Shown: in pieces, positions 18,470 to 27,496 of the stretch
How positions within the stretch are numbered: position 1 is the first letter of the stretch
How the letters are laid out: each line of letters begins with the position of its first letter
Assembly (NCBI GenBank): GCA_947476145.1
Contig: CANJPH010000004.1
Location: forward strand, 50,833-114,832
Length of the DNA: 64,000 bases
Direction of reading: 5' to 3'
Source: Bacteroidota bacterium
GTDB lineage: Bacteria > Bacteroidota > Bacteroidia > Chitinophagales > Chitinophagaceae
Translations under genes and position numbers: made by a program
Notes under the pieces: model-generated
What the model was told of the DNA's origin: nothing
Database searches by the model: none
Seen by the model: the letters and a program-made list of their open reading frames with translations, nothing else

Positions 18470-19594
18470 TTAATTTAGTTTTCTTCTTCTTGCAAATGCA
18501 TCGTTGATAATATGAATAATTAATTCTGAAAAACTTTGATTCGCATAGCGAAGTATGGCGCCTATAGAAGTGAAATTTTCGTCTTCACTAATTCCACATT
18601 GCGCATTTACTTCTAACACATAAGGTGTGCCTGTATTTTTGTCAATCCTTACATCCACTCTTGTGTATCCCATTCCTCCTACTGCTACATATGCATCCCA
18701 CGCCACTTTTTGAATAGACATTTGTGTTGTATCGGAGCTTACTGCATATTCATAAAAATTTTCTTCCTGTGGCATCGGCGATTCTTCTTCGTAAATTTCC
18801 CATAACCTATCAAAAGATAAAAATTTTTCTTTTGCAGGTAAAGAAGCATGAAAGACGCGCTCAACAGGTGGATATATTTTTGCATACGCTGGTTGTGTAT
18901 GACTTCCTACAATCATAATTGTATATTCAGGTCCATCAATAAATGATTCGGCTACAATGCCTTGAGACGCTAAATCCCAGCCTCTATAGCCCTCAAACAT
19001 TTTAGTAACTTGTGACAGTAATTCAGTTTCTGTTTCCACAACATTTTTAACACCTACTCCTAAACTTCCACCCGACACGGCAGGTTTAACGATGATAGGT
19101 GCATTTAATTTTTGAAATAATTTTTCTGGTATTATTTTTGCATCTGTAATAGCTTCCCAATTTGGTGTGGGTATTAAGGCATCATCAAAAGCCCTTTTCA
19201 TGGGAATTTTAGAAGTGGTAATATCATAAAAATATTCATCCGCTCCTGTATATACCAGTTGCTTCTTATTTAAAGCGCTAATGACTGAAATACCCGGCGC
19301 ACCATTCATTTCATCCCCATCACATAAATTAAGTACGACTGGGAAAAATTTTCCTGTTTGTCTTTCATTGGCAATTTCTTGAATAATGCTTTCGTAATTA
19401 TCTAGGGTAACAGGTTGCCATTTCCAAGGCAAATCTAAATTAGAAAATACCTGAGTATATTCTTCTATACTTTGACTAAAGTCATAATAATAGGCCAAAT
19501 TTGGATCGGGATTATTTAATGCCGGAGCCAACACCCAAACCTTTAAATGTCCTACAGGGACAAATGGATAAAATAAATTTCTTAGTGCTGTCAA
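18470..19594 (-). CDS. D-Ala-D-Ala-ligase-like ATP-grasp protein
   Basis: 374 residues, cytoplasmic. The N-terminal half resembles the pre-ATP-grasp domain of peptide ligases (VVLNLCDGDEMNGAPG at 86-100). The ATP-binding segment IIVKPAVSGGSLGVG has Lys170, and the metal-binding end is TRVDVR...VLEVN (328-330). It resembles Ddl, but Ddl residues after EVN are usually PG or T and here AQCGIS follows, so a different amino acid or peptide is likely joined. It is the first gene of the operon with the ATP-grasp/SET gene; the pair look like paralogues that diverged, and may form a heteromer or act in sequence. Confidence 0.82.
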   Translation of the reverse strand: MTALRNLFYPFVPVGHLKVWVLAPALNNPDPNLAYYYDFSQSIEEYTQVFSNLDLPWKWQPVTLDNYESIIQEIANERQTGKFFPVVLNLCDGDEMNGAPGISVISALNKKQLVYTGADEYFYDITTSKIPMKRAFDDALIPTPNWEAITDAKIIPEKLFQKLNAPIIVKPAVSGGSLGVGVKNVVETETELLSQVTKMFEGYRGWDLASQGIVAESFIDGPEYTIMIVGSHTQPAYAKIYPPVERVFHASLPAKEKFLSFDRLWEIYEEESPMPQEENFYEYAVSSDTTQMSIQKVAWDAYVAVGGMGYTRVDVRIDKNTGTPYVLEVNAQCGISEDENFTSIGAILRYANQSFSELIIHIINDAFARRRKLN

Positions 19595-19690
19595 CGCGCT
19601 GCGGAATGGTTTAGTAAATGATTCTTTGAAGTTATTAAAAGATATAACAATGACAAGCTATTTAGGTCATTATTTAATCACCTTATATAG

Positions 19691-19726
19691 GGCTAAGTAT
19701 GGAATCAAGCACTGGGTTGCTTAGCC
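19691..19726. repeat. Inverted repeat between ATP-grasp operon and LuxR gene
   Basis: GGCTAAG at 19691-19697 pairs with CTTAGCC at 19720-19726 across 22 bases. An alternative inner hairpin, AAGCA/TGCTT, shares the CTT with the outer arm, so the two folds exclude each other. It sits in the 245-base gap between two divergent genes and may be an operator or a leader structure. Function unknown. Confidence 0.35.
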
Positions 19727-19839
19727 AAAAGTTGTGTAGGTTTATTACCCTAATTTTTACCTCCTTTTATCCTTCTTAAGTATTGTTAATCAAGTAATTA
19801 TAAAATATTCCTTTGTTTTAAAGTATTAAATATACCAAT

Positions 19840-20544
19840 ATGCAAAGTCAAGTTATTATCTGTGATCAACAACCCGTTTATGCATTGGGCAGTTCCATGT
19901 TGATTCATCAACACCCCGAGTACTTAAAAGCTAATATTATCAATGATTTTAGCATGCTAAATGAAGTCATGATACAATCAACCCCAAGGGTGGTGGTGAT
20001 CGAAAGCTCCATGTTTAAAATATCGCAAAGTCAAAACCTTGAGTTGAATGGTTTACTAAAGAAAAAAATTCCAGTGATGATTGTTTTAAATGAACAAGAT
20101 GATTTTGTATTGTATCAATTAATTGACAGCGGCTTCTCTGTCATTGTTTCAAGAAATGTAAGTAAAGAAGAATGGTTAAAGGGTTTGGAAATGGCTAGAA
20201 AAGAGAAAGTTTATTTTAGTAACGAGATTGCGATCAAAGTATCCGCCATGATGAACAAAATGGAAGATGTTCAAATAATAGACAAAGTTTACCAATTGAG
20301 TTTATACGACAAATACATTTTAATAAGAATTTGTCAGGAAGCACCTAGTAAATTAATTGCATCAGAATTAGGTCATAGCAAGAGAACTGTAGAAGGTCAT
20401 CGAACTAAAATGATGCATTTATTTGACGTGAAAAATGTAGCGGGCTTGGTAAAAGTGGCTTGCACGTCAAAGCTATACGAGCACTACCTTTCCAATCCTG
20501 GACTATATGATTTTACTTTATGGGCCAACACATCTTCTTTATAA
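19840..20544 (+). CDS. LuxR-type regulator with a degenerate receiver domain
   Basis: 234 residues. The C-terminal part (about 150-215) is a LuxR/NarL helix-turn-helix: LSLYDKYILIRICQ, then IASELGHSKRTVEGHRTKMM. The N-terminal 125 residues have a receiver-like alpha/beta pattern, but the phosphoacceptor Asp is replaced by Glu55 in VVVIESSM, so it may mimic a constantly phosphorylated state or not be phosphorylated. No sensor kinase is adjacent. It diverges from the ATP-grasp operon, a common arrangement for a regulator and its target. The last 61 bases overlap the end of the convergent acylase gene. Confidence 0.8.
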   Translation: MQSQVIICDQQPVYALGSSMLIHQHPEYLKANIINDFSMLNEVMIQSTPRVVVIESSMFKISQSQNLELNGLLKKKIPVMIVLNEQDDFVLYQLIDSGFSVIVSRNVSKEEWLKGLEMARKEKVYFSNEIAIKVSAMMNKMEDVQIIDKVYQLSLYDKYILIRICQEAPSKLIASELGHSKRTVEGHRTKMMHLFDVKNVAGLVKVACTSKLYEHYLSNPGLYDFTLWANTSSL

Positions 20545-22835
20545 AAATGGATTGTTTTAAAATTTCCATCTATATATCCTTGTGCCTGATCGGTAAAATG
20601 TTGGTCGTTGGGATCAAAACTTTGCCCACCCGTAATAATTGTTTTTGCTTCTAGTCTTTTACCAAAGCTCACTGCGGCAATAAAACTACTGCCTGAAAAT
20701 CCATAACGCTTTTTCACACCGCTCGTTCTATTATTGCTTTCAAATGCAGGTAGCTGTCCAAATTTAGAGGAAGTTTGAGCTACAGCGATACTAGGTCTTT
20801 TATCTGAAAAAGGGAATTCTGTATTAGGGTAGGCTCTTTGGTATCTATTAATTTGCCCCCATGGAATTTCCCAACTTGCTTGCGTTAATGGTAAATTACT
20901 GTAGCTAACTTTAATACGTATAAGTGCGCTATCTAAAAAGGCTAATTTTTTTTCATTGCTTACTTCGTTTATCATCTTGTTGAATCTAACAACAGACTGT
21001 GTTGCTGCTTCTTCAGTTTCCGCTGCAGGTATTGCCGACATTAATTTACTACCCCATTCAATAGCAATGGTTTGTGCGATAGAATTGGTATCTGCATCAT
21101 GGTTCCAATTCGCTAAATAATTAATTGCCTTTTTTTGCTCATCATTTAAAGAAACTGTTTTAGTGTATTCAATAAACGGAGGCAATAATATATCAAAGGC
21201 GCTTAAATGTTTATTGTATCCTAATTGGATGAGTTCGTCCAAACTAATTTTATCTATTTTTTCAAGTAAACGGACTGCATTTAATCCTCTTGGATTTTCA
21301 CCATCGGGTGCCATATACTTTGGATACGCTGCTTCCTTTGGGCTATTTTTTCCTGCTACTGTGTAGGGTGTTGCATTACAATTTTGCAACCATCCGTTTT
21401 CTGGATTAATACTTTGTACAATTTCATTTAATGGGTGTAAACCTTTCCAAGCGGTAGCGCTTGTGCTCCCATCCACTGGTTTTGTAAAATCAAATTGATT
21501 GTCACGCTTTGGCATAAAATTGCCATGCCAATAGGCAATATTCCCATCTGCATCGGCATATACCGTATTATTACTATTGTTTGCTAGTAGGCTCAAAGCT
21601 GTTTGGTATTCTTTTAAATTATTAGCCTTTGTCCTTGTCCAACATTCCATAAGTGCATTTAAGGATCTATTGTTTTCACTTAAACTTAACCATTTCCCAT
21701 TGTGGCTTCCCATAATCGGACCATGATTTGTTTTGTACGTGGTAAAAGTTTTCTGATAGGGGTTAAGTGTAAAATCTGTATTTACTTTATTAGGTAAGAC
21801 TATCGCAATTTTTCTTTCTTCTACTGGTAACCATTTATTTTCATATAAATAAAACCATTTTCCATTTTCCTGTTTTACTGTTTCTTCATATACATCAGCT
21901 ACATCGGCATAGCTACTGGTATGCATCCATCCAGCGTGTTCATTAAATCCTTGGTATATAAACATTTGTCCCCAGGTTACGGCTCCATAAACATTTAAAC
22001 CCTCCTCACTTACCATGTGCATTTCGGATCTAAAATAAAAAGGTACATGTGGGTTAATATATAATAATGCGTTGCCATTTTTACTGTGCTTAGGTGCAAT
22101 AGCGAATCCATTGGAGCCTTTTAAAGTTTTTTCTTCTACTGCATAATCATCTATACTGACCCAATCATTTTCTTCAAAAGCCTCATCACTATTTATATTA
22201 CTATTTGTTGTTGTATTCATCGTGATTGTTAATTCACTGTCCTGTTTTTTATAAAAATCAAAAACATCTTTTCTTTTAATACCTCCATATCTAGTAGGAG
22301 AAACACTTCCGTCGGTCCACATTAAATGATACCAAGGCTTATAGTTAAATAGTACTTTAGGGTGTACTTCTGGATGTTTATATAAAAAGTAGTTAATACC
22401 GTCGGCATGTGCAATTAATAATTTTTTAAACCATTCAGGGCTGTTGTTATAATCCTTAACTGCTGCAGCGCTGTCCTGTATTAATTGCATCATTAAATCG
22501 GCATATACATCTCCTTGCATTTGAGTAGGCAATTTATTCCCTACTGCCGATGTTCGGCCCAGCATTTCCAAATAATTATTTTCTATCTGCCCAAAATTCT
22601 CTTCACATTGTGCATACATTAATCCAAATACTGCATCGGCATCGGTTTTGCCATAAATATGCGGAATTCCCCATTCGTCTCTAATAATAGTGGTTTGTGC
22701 CACATGTTTTTCCCATCTTGCTTTTTCGACGGCAATACTATTTTTTTCAGCTGCTATATTTGCTTTTTGCGCAAAGCCTGTCTGTACAATCATTAACAAA
22801 ACGGTCGTTGAAAATAAATGGAGTAATCGCTTCAT
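20484..22835 (-). CDS. Penicillin-acylase-family N-terminal nucleophile hydrolase (copy 2)
   Basis: 783 residues from the ATG at 22835. The frame stays open 17 codons further upstream, but those codons run through a hairpin terminator at 22876-22907, and a proper signal peptide (about 1-23, TGFAQ) begins at 22835. The nucleophile is Ser241 in KGSNGFAIA, preceded by a long alpha-chain region. YINPHVP fits the family pattern. Likely a periplasmic amidase of N-acyl amino acids, lactones or antibiotics. The C-terminal 61 bases overlap the LuxR gene tail to tail. Confidence 0.85.
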   Translation of the reverse strand: MKRLLHLFSTTVLLMIVQTGFAQKANIAAEKNSIAVEKARWEKHVAQTTIIRDEWGIPHIYGKTDADAVFGLMYAQCEENFGQIENNYLEMLGRTSAVGNKLPTQMQGDVYADLMMQLIQDSAAAVKDYNNSPEWFKKLLIAHADGINYFLYKHPEVHPKVLFNYKPWYHLMWTDGSVSPTRYGGIKRKDVFDFYKKQDSELTITMNTTTNSNINSDEAFEENDWVSIDDYAVEEKTLKGSNGFAIAPKHSKNGNALLYINPHVPFYFRSEMHMVSEEGLNVYGAVTWGQMFIYQGFNEHAGWMHTSSYADVADVYEETVKQENGKWFYLYENKWLPVEERKIAIVLPNKVNTDFTLNPYQKTFTTYKTNHGPIMGSHNGKWLSLSENNRSLNALMECWTRTKANNLKEYQTALSLLANNSNNTVYADADGNIAYWHGNFMPKRDNQFDFTKPVDGSTSATAWKGLHPLNEIVQSINPENGWLQNCNATPYTVAGKNSPKEAAYPKYMAPDGENPRGLNAVRLLEKIDKISLDELIQLGYNKHLSAFDILLPPFIEYTKTVSLNDEQKKAINYLANWNHDADTNSIAQTIAIEWGSKLMSAIPAAETEEAATQSVVRFNKMINEVSNEKKLAFLDSALIRIKVSYSNLPLTQASWEIPWGQINRYQRAYPNTEFPFSDKRPSIAVAQTSSKFGQLPAFESNNRTSGVKKRYGFSGSSFIAAVSFGKRLEAKTIITGGQSFDPNDQHFTDQAQGYIDGNFKTIHFYKEDVLAHKVKSYSPGLER

Positions 22836-22875
22836 AAAAACATTTTTTGAGTGAGTCCTTAAAGTTAGGAAAAAT

Positions 22876-22907
22876 AAAAAGCACAACCATGATGATTGTG
22901 CTTTTTT
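22876..22907. terminator. Hairpin terminator between isomerase and acylase genes
   Basis: AAAAAGCACAA and TTGTGCTTTTT form an 11-bp stem with a 9-base loop, with T-runs on both strands. On the minus strand it lies 42 bases beyond the isomerase stop and separates that gene from the acylase. A second short stem (TTCACAC/GTGTGAA) lies just before it. Confidence 0.75.
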
Positions 22908-22948
22908 ATATGCTTCACACTAGGGTGTGAAAAGAGTTCAATTTAAAC

Positions 22949-23881
22949 TTATACCAATCCCCATGTTTTCATAGTGGCTAAATTAATTTTAGCACACTCT
23001 AGTGGAGTTTTATCTTGATAAGACTCTTGTTCAATGATAAAGTGATGTGCACCACCAACTTGCTTTGCTAATTCACAAAGCATTTTAGGGTTTACTAGAC
23101 CATCACCAATGGTTGTGCTATCATGTCCGTCATTCATTTCGCCCTTAGTATCTACTTTTATTTCGTCTTTAACGTGTAATGATTGGAAGCGGCCATGGTA
23201 CTTGTCAAGCCACTCTTTCGCGCGACCACCAGAACCATACATGTTTCCAAAATCTAATTGCTGAATCACCAATGTAGGATTGGTGTTGTTAATAATTAAA
23301 TCATAAATAGGAGTACCATTTAATTTTTCTGTGAATTCAAATTCGTGATTATGGTAACCATACTTCATACCTTGTTTTTTACACAACTCCCCCGATTTAT
23401 TAAACATTTCCATTAAATACATTAAGCCATCATAGCTACGTCTTAGTTTTTCATCCAGCCCTGGACTAATCACATATTCTTGGCCCATGGTGGCTGCATC
23501 GTCTACCGTATATTTCCAAGCATCTGTAAAATCATTTTTTGATTTATCAAAATGACTAGCCATCATTTCTGTATGACCACTAGGCATGGATAATCCCAAA
23601 TCATTTAATACCTTTTTAAATTCAGTAGCCTTGTACCCATAAAATTTTCTGTTTACATAATTAGCATGCTCCACATATTGATAACCCATATCAGACAAGG
23701 CTTTCAGGGTTTCATATGGTTTCTTGGCCATATCGGCTCTTACAGAATACAATTGAATTCCAATCAATGATATTTTTTTAGCGGGTGCTAAGTTTGCAGC
23801 TTGTAGCACTTTGGGTAATAAACCCGCACCTACTAAAGCCATGGTACTATTTTTTAAAAAAGATCTTCTCGAATTTTTCAT
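22949..23881 (-). CDS. Tat-exported sugar phosphate isomerase/epimerase-like TIM barrel
   Basis: 310 residues from the ATG at 23881; a TTG two codons earlier is less likely. RRSFLK near the start followed by a hydrophobic stretch is a twin-arginine signal, so the protein is exported folded, likely with bound metal. The AP-endonuclease-2/xylose-isomerase-like barrel shows YHNHEFEF, QLDFGNM and LHVKDEI, whose Glu, Asp and His residues bind a divalent metal. Exported members of this family process keto-sugars or inositol derivatives. It lies 25 bases after the amidohydrolase gene in the same direction. Confidence 0.83.
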   Translation of the reverse strand: MKNSRRSFLKNSTMALVGAGLLPKVLQAANLAPAKKISLIGIQLYSVRADMAKKPYETLKALSDMGYQYVEHANYVNRKFYGYKATEFKKVLNDLGLSMPSGHTEMMASHFDKSKNDFTDAWKYTVDDAATMGQEYVISPGLDEKLRRSYDGLMYLMEMFNKSGELCKKQGMKYGYHNHEFEFTEKLNGTPIYDLIINNTNPTLVIQQLDFGNMYGSGGRAKEWLDKYHGRFQSLHVKDEIKVDTKGEMNDGHDSTTIGDGLVNPKMLCELAKQVGGAHHFIIEQESYQDKTPLECAKINLATMKTWGLV

Positions 23882-23912
23882 ATACAATCATTTAGTTAAT
23901 TAAACTTACAAA

Positions 23913-26900
23913 TTAATCTTTTACAGCTGTATTTTTAACAGGCTTATTTTCCAACCACTCGGAACGGTCTAATTGTCTTGTACCCGTTACGGTCTCATTT
24001 AAATTTTCACCATTGTATAAACGTCCGTTTTTCATTACATATCTAACTGAATTAGTGTTACGAATATTTTCCAATGGATTTTTATCTAGTATGATAAGAT
24101 CGGCCAATTTACCTGTTTCAATACTTCCCAAGTCCTTATCCAATCCCAATCCTGTGGCGCCTAAAATAGTAGCTACTTTTAATGCATCTATATTACGCAT
24201 GCCACCACTTTGTATGGACCAAAGTTCCCAATGATAACCCAATCCCTGTAACTGACCGTGACTTCCCACGCCCGCTAATCCACCTGCTTCCACTAAGTCT
24301 TTCATGCCCACTGCATGCTTTTGAAACACATGCTCTTCTGGTAAAAACCAAGTAGCACGTCTGCGCGATTTAGATGCTAATTCTTCATAAGGCGTAAAGA
24401 ATTGCATTTTTGCATTGCTATAAGGGTTCTCGTTTTCATAAAAATAATTTTCTGCCCATGGTCCGCCGTAAGAAACCAATAAAGTTGGTGTTACGGTCAT
24501 TTTAGAAACGGCAATGGTGTTGATGACATCCTTATATAATGGGTAAATAGGGATAGAATGTTCGTGTCCAGGATAACCATCTAATAAGTTAGTCATGTTT
24601 AATTTAAAGTCTAAGCCTCCTTCGGTTGTTGGCATTAATTGTTGATGTTGCGCTGCTTGAATCACCCATTGTCTTTGTTTTCTATTCCCCACTAAATACA
24701 TTTTAATATACTTGGTATTAAAATATTTTGAATACTGAGACAAAACAGATTCTGCTTGTGCAGAGTCTTTTAAATTATAAGACCAATAGCCAACACCAGG
24801 ACCCGTTGAATAAATTCTTGGCCCAACCATATTACCAGCTTCTACCATATCGCCATAAGTTAATACATCGGTCGTAGCAGTTTGTGGATCACGCGTTGTA
24901 GTTACACCATACGCAAGGTTGGCAGCATATATCCAGGATTGATTTTTATGTATGCCCCAACTAGGCCACATATGTGCATGCGTGTCTACAAATCCAGGAA
25001 TTATGGTTTTGCCCGAAACGTCTACTACAGCTGTGTTTGCAGCTACTTGCAATGTTCCCGATTTTCCAATGGCTTTAATTCTATTGTTTACAATATATAC
25101 ATCACCCCCTTCAATCACTTCATCACCATTCATGGTTACGATACGGGCATTTTTCAATAAAACGGTACCCATAGGCACATCTTTTTCATAATAAACATTT
25201 ACCCAGTGCTCTGTTGCCTTAAACCTAGGTGTTTCTTTTTTATCATTTTTCTTGGCAATATTATCCTTGTTGGTAGTATCTTTTTTAGTGGTATCGTTTT
25301 TTGCTAATGTCGCAGCAAGGTCTTCGGCTTTTTTAGCCATGGCTAAGCTGTCATCAAATGCATAACTCTTATCAATATCATAAGTGAAATGCGCTGCTCC
25401 TAAACTCCAATGAATTACTTTTCCATTGGCTTCCCAACTTGAAAATTCTCCTCCCATTTCAGTTAATAATTTACTTGGAAAAGCCGCGCTCTTTGCTTCT
25501 GCAACCGAAATTTCTACCATCTTTCCAGTTTGAGGAATCGTAACGTAGTAAATATTATTATTAACTTTTGCAATAGCAGCACTCCCCATTGGAGACATTA
25601 AAATACTTGCCGCATTAGAAGGCGGATTGTTTTCTTTTGCAGCATCATTGTCTTCTGCTAATACTTGTGGTACCATACAAGGATCTCCCACGGGTTTTCC
25701 ATTGCGTTGTGCAACACTTCCAAAAGTGGTGATGCCGGTAATTTTTACAATTTCTTTTTCATCTCCACCATCCCATTGAATAGATAAAAGCTTACCATTA
25801 TTATTTAAATAAATTCTGTTATCATTTTTTGCAAAATGAGCATTAGACCTTCCATTGGCTTTATCAATGACATGAATTTCACCATTTGATAAATCTAACC
25901 AACACAATTCATCTTCGTCATCATTATAAGTTGGATCATATGATTCCATAAACTTTTGTGCAGAAGTTCTATTAAACACTATACGTTTTCCAGCAGGATC
26001 CACTGCAATACCCTGATACAATGCTGCTTGTTTGGTAATTTCTACTTCTTTATTCGTGGTTAAATCAATGCTACGAATACTTCCTCCTTTGATATTCCAG
26101 GTAGAGAAATAGATTGTTTTTCCATTAGGATGCCAAGCAGGTTGTGCTTCGGTAAAATTATTTTTTGTTAATCTTTTTGGCGTTCCATTAGGGTAATCCA
26201 TCACATACAATCTGTTTAACACAGTGAACGCTAATTTTTTCCCATCAGGAGAAGGCACTGCATCTCTGATCTGTGTTGCTTTGCTAGCAAGGCTATCAGA
26301 GACTGGGTATTTAAATAATACTTCTGGTCCCATCTCAATAGTTGATTCTACATTGTAAGCAATATCTTCTTGTGCAGCATTTTCAATATTTATTTTATGT
26401 ATTTTTCCTCCGTAAGAAGTGATTAAAAATTTACTATCTGGTGTAAAAGTCATAGCAGGTAAAACGCCTAATACTGCAATAGATTCTTGATCATCTCTTT
26501 GAACAGGGTACGCTAACCAGCTTTCTTCTCCAGTAATTAAATTTCTTTTTACCAATCCTGTTTTATCTTCAAATCTGCTTCCATATACCAACCATTTTCC
26601 GTCCTTAGATAATACAGGTGTGAATGCTGAACCATATCTTGATGCAATGGTTCTTGTTGTTCCCTTTTCTCTATCATACACGCCAATACTATATTGAGGC
26701 AACATAGCATTATAAGCCCATGCACCGTTTCTTGCAGAATAATAAATATATCTTCCGTCTGCACTTACTGCTGGATCAATTGTTTTTAATGTTAATGGCA
26801 TGGAAATTAATTGAGTACCCGCTCCTCCATTTTTATGCATCAAATACAATTTTGTATTTCTTCTACCTTTGGTATAAACAATATAATTTCCATCGGGTGT

Positions 26901-27335
26901 ATACACAGCTCCTGGAAAATTTTGGTTGTTATCGTCTGTTAAGGCAACGGTATCTTTTTTCTCTAAATCTATATACCATAAATTTTCGGCACCACTGCGG
27001 TCAGAAATAAATAAAATTCTTTTTCCGTCAGGGCTGAAACTTGGATGGTTATCATAAGGAAGCCCTTTTGTAATGGGAGTGGCTTTACCACCCTGCATTG
27101 GGAGGGTATAGATATCACCCATTAAGTCAAACACAAGGGTTTTCCCATCGGGGCTTATATTTACTGAAGTCCAGGTGCCTTCGCTCGTATTTAAAGGGAT
27201 GGCTCTGGTAGCTTTTAAAGGCAAACCTTTAAAGGTAGAAAAAACAGTACTGTCTTTTTTCGCCGTGTTTACGGACTGTGCATTCGCTTGCATTAAACCA
27301 ATGCTTAATAAGAGGGTCAAACATGCAATTCTCAT
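23913..27335 (-). CDS. TolB-type beta-propeller fused to amidohydrolase
   Basis: 1140 residues with a signal peptide (about 1-19, QANAQ). Residues about 40-560 carry repeated PD40/TolB blades (SPDGKTLVF, SFSPDGKRILFISDR, TPDGNYIVYTKGR, HPNGKTIYFST). A Lys/Asp-rich linker near 675-700 leads to an imidazolonepropionase-like amidohydrolase with IIPGFVDTHAH (metal ligands HxH near residue 788) and GHEHSIP, GVGSHGQ and TGKLADLIILD later. The whole is periplasmic and probably hydrolyses cyclic amides or peptides, the propeller gating access. This fusion recurs in Bacteroidota and Proteobacteria. Isomerase and amidohydrolase are probably one transcript. Confidence 0.87.
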   Translation of the reverse strand: MRIACLTLLLSIGLMQANAQSVNTAKKDSTVFSTFKGLPLKATRAIPLNTSEGTWTSVNISPDGKTLVFDLMGDIYTLPMQGGKATPITKGLPYDNHPSFSPDGKRILFISDRSGAENLWYIDLEKKDTVALTDDNNQNFPGAVYTPDGNYIVYTKGRRNTKLYLMHKNGGAGTQLISMPLTLKTIDPAVSADGRYIYYSARNGAWAYNAMLPQYSIGVYDREKGTTRTIASRYGSAFTPVLSKDGKWLVYGSRFEDKTGLVKRNLITGEESWLAYPVQRDDQESIAVLGVLPAMTFTPDSKFLITSYGGKIHKINIENAAQEDIAYNVESTIEMGPEVLFKYPVSDSLASKATQIRDAVPSPDGKKLAFTVLNRLYVMDYPNGTPKRLTKNNFTEAQPAWHPNGKTIYFSTWNIKGGSIRSIDLTTNKEVEITKQAALYQGIAVDPAGKRIVFNRTSAQKFMESYDPTYNDDEDELCWLDLSNGEIHVIDKANGRSNAHFAKNDNRIYLNNNGKLLSIQWDGGDEKEIVKITGITTFGSVAQRNGKPVGDPCMVPQVLAEDNDAAKENNPPSNAASILMSPMGSAAIAKVNNNIYYVTIPQTGKMVEISVAEAKSAAFPSKLLTEMGGEFSSWEANGKVIHWSLGAAHFTYDIDKSYAFDDSLAMAKKAEDLAATLAKNDTTKKDTTNKDNIAKKNDKKETPRFKATEHWVNVYYEKDVPMGTVLLKNARIVTMNGDEVIEGGDVYIVNNRIKAIGKSGTLQVAANTAVVDVSGKTIIPGFVDTHAHMWPSWGIHKNQSWIYAANLAYGVTTTRDPQTATTDVLTYGDMVEAGNMVGPRIYSTGPGVGYWSYNLKDSAQAESVLSQYSKYFNTKYIKMYLVGNRKQRQWVIQAAQHQQLMPTTEGGLDFKLNMTNLLDGYPGHEHSIPIYPLYKDVINTIAVSKMTVTPTLLVSYGGPWAENYFYENENPYSNAKMQFFTPYEELASKSRRRATWFLPEEHVFQKHAVGMKDLVEAGGLAGVGSHGQLQGLGYHWELWSIQSGGMRNIDALKVATILGATGLGLDKDLGSIETGKLADLIILDKNPLENIRNTNSVRYVMKNGRLYNGENLNETVTGTRQLDRSEWLENKPVKNTAVKD

Positions 27336-27424
27336 AACATTATTATTTTAATGAAAGTTAGTAAAACCTGTATGAAGTGCCGAACATTTCAACCTAATAA
27401 GTTGCCGTTTATCCATTCAACTGC

Positions 27425-27460
27425 TAATTGGTGTAAAAAACACCCATTTTTAGGCCAATT
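27425..27460. repeat. Nested inverted repeat in the gap before the OMP gene
   Basis: AATTGG at 27425-27430 pairs with CCAATT at 27455-27460, and within it GGTGT/ACACC (27430-27444) forms a small stem followed by TTTTT. It lies in the 161-base gap between divergent genes. It may be a weak hairpin or operator; no known motif. Confidence 0.25.
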
Positions 27461-27496
27461 TTTCGGGATTTACGAATTCAATCGTAAATTTACCAT

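Noticed and set aside
22836..22886. Upstream extension of the second acylase
   Set aside because: It passes through a hairpin terminator and lacks signal-peptide character; the ATG at 22835 starts a good signal peptide.
24882..25191. Antisense frames opposite the TolB-amidohydrolase gene
   Set aside because: Two overlapping short frames with no motif inside a well-supported gene; chance openings.
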